Assembly (NCBI RefSeq): GCF_008330945.1
Contig: NZ_CP043489.1
Location: forward strand, 3,979,501 to 4,043,500
DNA: 64,000 nt
Direction of reading: 5' to 3'
DNA from: Labrys sp. KNU-23
GTDB taxonomy: Bacteria; Pseudomonadota; Alphaproteobacteria; Rhizobiales; Labraceae
Position 1 is the first letter of the stretch, and the number at the start of each line of letters is the position of its first letter. Positions 60,962 to 64,000 of the stretch are shown piece after piece. The position numbers were made by a program, and so were the translations under genes. A model generated the notes under the pieces. The model made no database searches. It was not told the origin of the DNA and saw only the letters and a program-made list of their open reading frames with translations.

Positions 60962-61666
60962 GTGGTGATCGAAGCAGGGGTGGCGCCGCCGCTGCCCGCG
61001 GTTGCAAAGGGAATCGACGCGCGTCGAACTCACATTCTCGATGCCTTTGAGGTGTGCATCCAGCGCACCGGATTCCATCGCACCACCATGCAGGACGTTG
61101 CCAGGGAGGCCGGCATGAGCGCCGGCAATCTCTATCGCTACTTCCCCTCCAAGGAGGCTTTGGTGTCGGGCCTTATTGAGCGCGATCGCGAGCGTTTCAG
61201 CGCCGACTTCATGAATGTGGCGCGTTCCAGCGATGTCATGGGTTCCTTCGTCGCGTTGGGGCGTAAGCATTTCCTCGAAACGCCGCGCGAGCGCTGCGTC
61301 CAGTTCATGGAGATCTGGGCTGAGGCCAGTCGCAATCCGCAGGTGGCCGAGATGTGTGCGGCCGTCGACAAGGAGGTGAACGACTTCATGGTCGCGATCC
61401 TCGAGGCGGCTAAGGTCTCCGGTCAGATCCCCGCATCGGTGGACAGCGCGGCCGTGATCACCGTGCTTTCGGCCATGGGAGACGGCATGTTCACCCGTCG
61501 TGCCCTGGAACCCGATTTCGATGTCGAGGACGGCTTTCGACTGTTGGTGAACGTCATGGACGCGCTGATGTCGGGAAAGATCCCGCTCGATCGTCCTTTG
61601 CCTGTGATCCCGGATTCTCCGGGCTCTCCGCCCGTTTCAGAGGAAAAGCCCTATGTCCGCGGTTGA
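60962..61666 (+). CDS. TetR/AcrR family transcriptional regulator
   Basis: 234-aa repressor: HTH region RRTHILDAFEVCIQRTGFHR, then TTMQDVAREAGMSAGNLYRY-FPSKEALV, followed by a helical ligand-binding domain ending in a Pro-rich tail. No ATG is in a sensible place; GTG at 60962 with GGGG 8 nt upstream is chosen, and GTGs at 60965 and 60980 are alternatives. Its 3' end overlaps the RND adaptor gene by 14 nt, so regulator and pump are one operon. Confidence 0.88.
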   Translation: MVIEAGVAPPLPAVAKGIDARRTHILDAFEVCIQRTGFHRTTMQDVAREAGMSAGNLYRYFPSKEALVSGLIERDRERFSADFMNVARSSDVMGSFVALGRKHFLETPRERCVQFMEIWAEASRNPQVAEMCAAVDKEVNDFMVAILEAAKVSGQIPASVDSAAVITVLSAMGDGMFTRRALEPDFDVEDGFRLLVNVMDALMSGKIPLDRPLPVIPDSPGSPPVSEEKPYVRG

Positions 61667-63017
61667 AAAACAGAACCGGCCCGAGCGCGATGGCGAGCGG
61701 CAGCGGCGGGAGGAAGGTTTTGGCGACGAGGCGAGCCTGACGGCGGTGCGTCTGTCCAAGCACGCCCAGCAGGCGCCGACCGATTATCGGCGAACCCCCT
61801 GGTACACCAAGCTCACCATCCTGGTGCTTGTCGTCATCGCTGTGGCTACGGCTCTCTATGCCTATCGCGAGCCCCTGATGGCCCGCCTCAACCCGCCACC
61901 GCCGCCTGTGGTGGATGCCAAGCCACCGGCCGTCACCGTGACGCCGGCCACGACCGGTGCCATCACCGAGCATGCGGTGGTGACCGGCAACCTGGTCGCA
62001 CGCGAGGAGATCCTGGTGTCGCCCCAGATCGAAGGTTACGCGGTCGACAAGATCATGGTGGAGGAAGGCGATCGCGTCAGCGAAGGCCAGGTGCTGGCAG
62101 AACTCTCGACCACGACCATCGACACCTCGCTTGCCCAGAACGAGGCTCAGACCGCCAGGGCGGAGGCTGCGATCGCGCAGGCCGAGAGCGCCATTGCCGA
62201 GGCCAAGGCCAATCAGGATCAGACGACCAGCGCCTATGCGCGTTCCAAGGCCCTGGTCCGGACCGGCAACACCACGGCCGAACAACTCGACCAGCGTGAA
62301 GCCGCCGCCAAGATGGCGGATGCGCGTGCGGCGGCGGCCGAGCACGCCCTGACCGTGGCCAAGGCCGACAAGAAGCTCGCAGATGCCCAGCGTTCCGAAT
62401 TGATGGTGCGCCTGGAGCACACCAAGGTGCGTGCGCCGGCGGCGGGCGTGATCAGCCGCCGGACTGCTCGTATCGGCGCGATCGCGTCGGCGTCCGGCGA
62501 CCCCCTGTTCCGTATCATTCGCGACGGCGACGTCGAGCTTGAAGCGGATGTACCGGAGGCGACGCTGGCGCGCATCCGGTCCGGCATGGCGGCCGAAGTG
62601 ACCACGGCGGGCCGCAAGGAACCCTTCGTGGCTCGCGTGCGCCTGGTTTCGCCCGAGGTCAATTCCGTCACGCGCCTGGGGCGTGTGCGCATCGCCATCG
62701 ACCAGGCACCGGGCCTGACGATCGGTGCCTTTAGCCGTGCCAGCGTGGCGGTTGCCAGCCGCACGGGTGTGCTCGTGCCGCAGTCGGCCGTGCTCTATAC
62801 CGAGGACGGCGCGACGGTGCAGATCGTGCATGACGGCGTCGTGGCGACCACGCCGGTCAAGCTCGGCCTGCGCACGGAAAAGCAGGCGGAGGTGGTCGAG
62901 GGCGTCAAGGCCGGCGACACGGTGATCGCCACCGCCGGCACCTTCGTGCGCGACGGCGACAAGGTCAGCGCCGTCGGCGGGGCGGGCAAAGCCCAGCCCG
63001 CGACCGAGTCCGAGTGA
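61653..63017 (+). CDS. RND efflux periplasmic adaptor subunit
   Basis: 454-aa membrane-fusion protein: charged cytoplasmic N-terminus of about 50 residues, one membrane anchor (LTILVLVVIAVATALYAYRE), lipoyl domain halves (VSPQIEGYAVDKIMVEEGDR and VRLEHTKVRAPAAGVISRRT), an alpha-hairpin between them (AEAAIAQAESAIAEAKANQD) and a beta-barrel/proximal C-terminus. Links an RND pump to an outer-membrane channel. The long N-terminal cytoplasmic part is unusual for a lipid-anchored-type adaptor. Confidence 0.93.
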   Translation: MSAVEKQNRPERDGERQRREEGFGDEASLTAVRLSKHAQQAPTDYRRTPWYTKLTILVLVVIAVATALYAYREPLMARLNPPPPPVVDAKPPAVTVTPATTGAITEHAVVTGNLVAREEILVSPQIEGYAVDKIMVEEGDRVSEGQVLAELSTTTIDTSLAQNEAQTARAEAAIAQAESAIAEAKANQDQTTSAYARSKALVRTGNTTAEQLDQREAAAKMADARAAAAEHALTVAKADKKLADAQRSELMVRLEHTKVRAPAAGVISRRTARIGAIASASGDPLFRIIRDGDVELEADVPEATLARIRSGMAAEVTTAGRKEPFVARVRLVSPEVNSVTRLGRVRIAIDQAPGLTIGAFSRASVAVASRTGVLVPQSAVLYTEDGATVQIVHDGVVATTPVKLGLRTEKQAEVVEGVKAGDTVIATAGTFVRDGDKVSAVGGAGKAQPATESE

Positions 63018-63024
63018 GGCGCCG

Positions 63025-64000
63025 ATGTCGTTCAACGTCTCGGCCTGGTCCATTCGCAACCCAGTGCCTTCGATCGTCCTGTTCGTGGTGCTGATGGCGC
63101 TTGGCTGGGTCTCGTTCCAGAACCTGCCGATCACCAAATTCCCCAATATCGACATTCCTGTCATCACCGTGACCGTGACCCAGGTCGGCGCAGCGCCCTC
63201 CGAACTGGAGACGCAGGTGACGCGTAAGATCGAGGATGCCGTCACCAGCGTCGCCGGCGTCAAACATGTGCAGTCGACCGTCACGGACTCCACCTCGACG
63301 GTCGCCATCGAGTTCTGGCTGGGCACCAACACCGACCGCGTCCTCAACGACGTCAAGGATGCGGTGACCAAGATCCGTACCGAGCTGCCCCGTGACATCG
63401 AGGAGCCGGTGGTTGCGCGCCTCGAGATCGAGTCGCAGTCGATCATGACCTATTCGGCTACGGCCCCCGGCATGACGCTGGAGCAACTGTCCTGGCATGT
63501 CGACAATGTGGTGAAGCGGGACCTGCAGAGCCTGCGTGGCGTCGGCCGTGTCGACCGCATCGGCGGCGTGACGCGCGAGATCCGGGTGGCCGTCGATCCC
63601 GATCGCCTGCTTTCGCTCGGCATCACCGCCGCCGACGTCAACCGTGTGCTGAAGGCGACGACGGTCGACCTGTCGGGCGGCAAGGGCGAGGTCGGCAATC
63701 GCGAGCAGGCCATCCGGACCCTGGCCGGCGCCCATACGATCGACGAGCTCAAGGACACCAAGATCACGCTGCCCGGCGGGCGGCAGGTACGCCTCAACGA
63801 GATCGCCGACATCACCGACGCCTATGCCGACCAGACCTCGTTTGCGCGCATCAATGGCTCGACGCCGATCGTTGCCTTCTCCGTCTTCCGCTCCAAGGGA
63901 GCCAGCGACACGGTGGTGGCTGCCGCGGTCGCAGCCAAGGTCCAGGCGCTGCATGCGGCCCATCCCGAGGTCAGCTATGCGGTGGTGGACGATGGCGTCG
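63025..64000 (+). CDS. RND efflux pump permease, partial
   Basis: First 325 codons of an AcrB/MexF-type (HAE1) transporter: MSFNVSAWSIRNPVPSIVLF with first membrane helix, PNIDIPVITVTVTQVGAAPS, ELETQVTRKIEDAVTSVAGV and RINGSTPIVAFSVFRSKGA of the porter domain. Starts 7 nt after the adaptor stop; the window ends before the later membrane helices. Confidence 0.94.
   Translation, partial: MSFNVSAWSIRNPVPSIVLFVVLMALGWVSFQNLPITKFPNIDIPVITVTVTQVGAAPSELETQVTRKIEDAVTSVAGVKHVQSTVTDSTSTVAIEFWLGTNTDRVLNDVKDAVTKIRTELPRDIEEPVVARLEIESQSIMTYSATAPGMTLEQLSWHVDNVVKRDLQSLRGVGRVDRIGGVTREIRVAVDPDRLLSLGITAADVNRVLKATTVDLSGGKGEVGNREQAIRTLAGAHTIDELKDTKITLPGGRQVRLNEIADITDAYADQTSFARINGSTPIVAFSVFRSKGASDTVVAAAVAAKVQALHAAHPEVSYAVVDDGV

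Overview
The window is GC-rich DNA from an alphaproteobacterium, most likely a Hyphomicrobiales (Rhizobiales) member. Signs of this are the CtrA and ChpT cell-cycle regulators, a ctrA upstream region dense in GANTC (CcrM) sites, an EipA/DUF1134 envelope protein, an Irr-type palindrome in front of an MbfA iron exporter, and several dispersed palindromic repeats. The genus cannot be named from the sequence alone.

Layout. 1-2.9 kb: glycine cleavage operon gcvT-gcvH-gcvPA behind a tandem glycine riboswitch (minus strand). 3-4.5 kb: a lipoprotein and an MTA/SAH nucleosidase. 4.6-10 kb: a cell-cycle and envelope neighbourhood with ctrA, fliJ-like, a small secreted protein, ridA, chpT, cysQ and eipA. 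10.2-21.2 kb: a coiled-coil membrane protein, pseudouridine catabolism (psuK-psuG), a lytic transglycosylase with a Pro/Gln linker, an amino-acid ABC binding protein and permease, a GlxA/FtrA-type regulator, an ArsR regulator divergent from an ene-reductase, and prfC. 21.5-29.9 kb: tRNA-Gly(GCC), an orphan sugar-binding protein, an aminotransferase, a radical SAM protein paired with a papain-like protein, an FAD monooxygenase and a LysE exporter. 30-34 kb: glucoamylase plus ROK glucokinase, and a DUF1127 protein. 34-35 kb: class II aldolase.

35.2-42.3 kb holds the most striking locus, a three-gene retron-like system. A WGR-HEAT/ARM repeat protein (1054 aa) overlaps a winged-helix/SWIM zinc-finger protein (556 aa). 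A 409-nt gap follows, then a reverse transcriptase (611 aa) with YADD, NAxxH and VTG motifs. The gap encodes a candidate msr-msd RNA of about 238 nt: distal a1/a2 strands pair over about 20 bp, and a hairpin with a 32-bp core sits inside. The composition matches what has been called a type XIII retron (ARM + WHSWIM + RT). The RNA itself, and the long N-terminal and membrane-like C-terminal extensions of the RT, deserve attention.

42.4-45.3 kb: MbfA, a Yip1-family protein and a DUF993 protein. 45.7-60.7 kb: a LacI-controlled catabolic cluster of about 15 kb (Gfo/Idh/MocA dehydrogenase, CoA-transferase, enoyl-CoA hydratase, aldehyde dehydrogenase, a complete sugar ABC importer, two GMC oxidoreductases with an SDR between them, and a Dabb protein). 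Its substrate cannot be assigned. 61-64 kb: a TetR regulator preceded by a 22-bp perfect palindrome, an RND adaptor, and an RND pump gene cut by the right edge.
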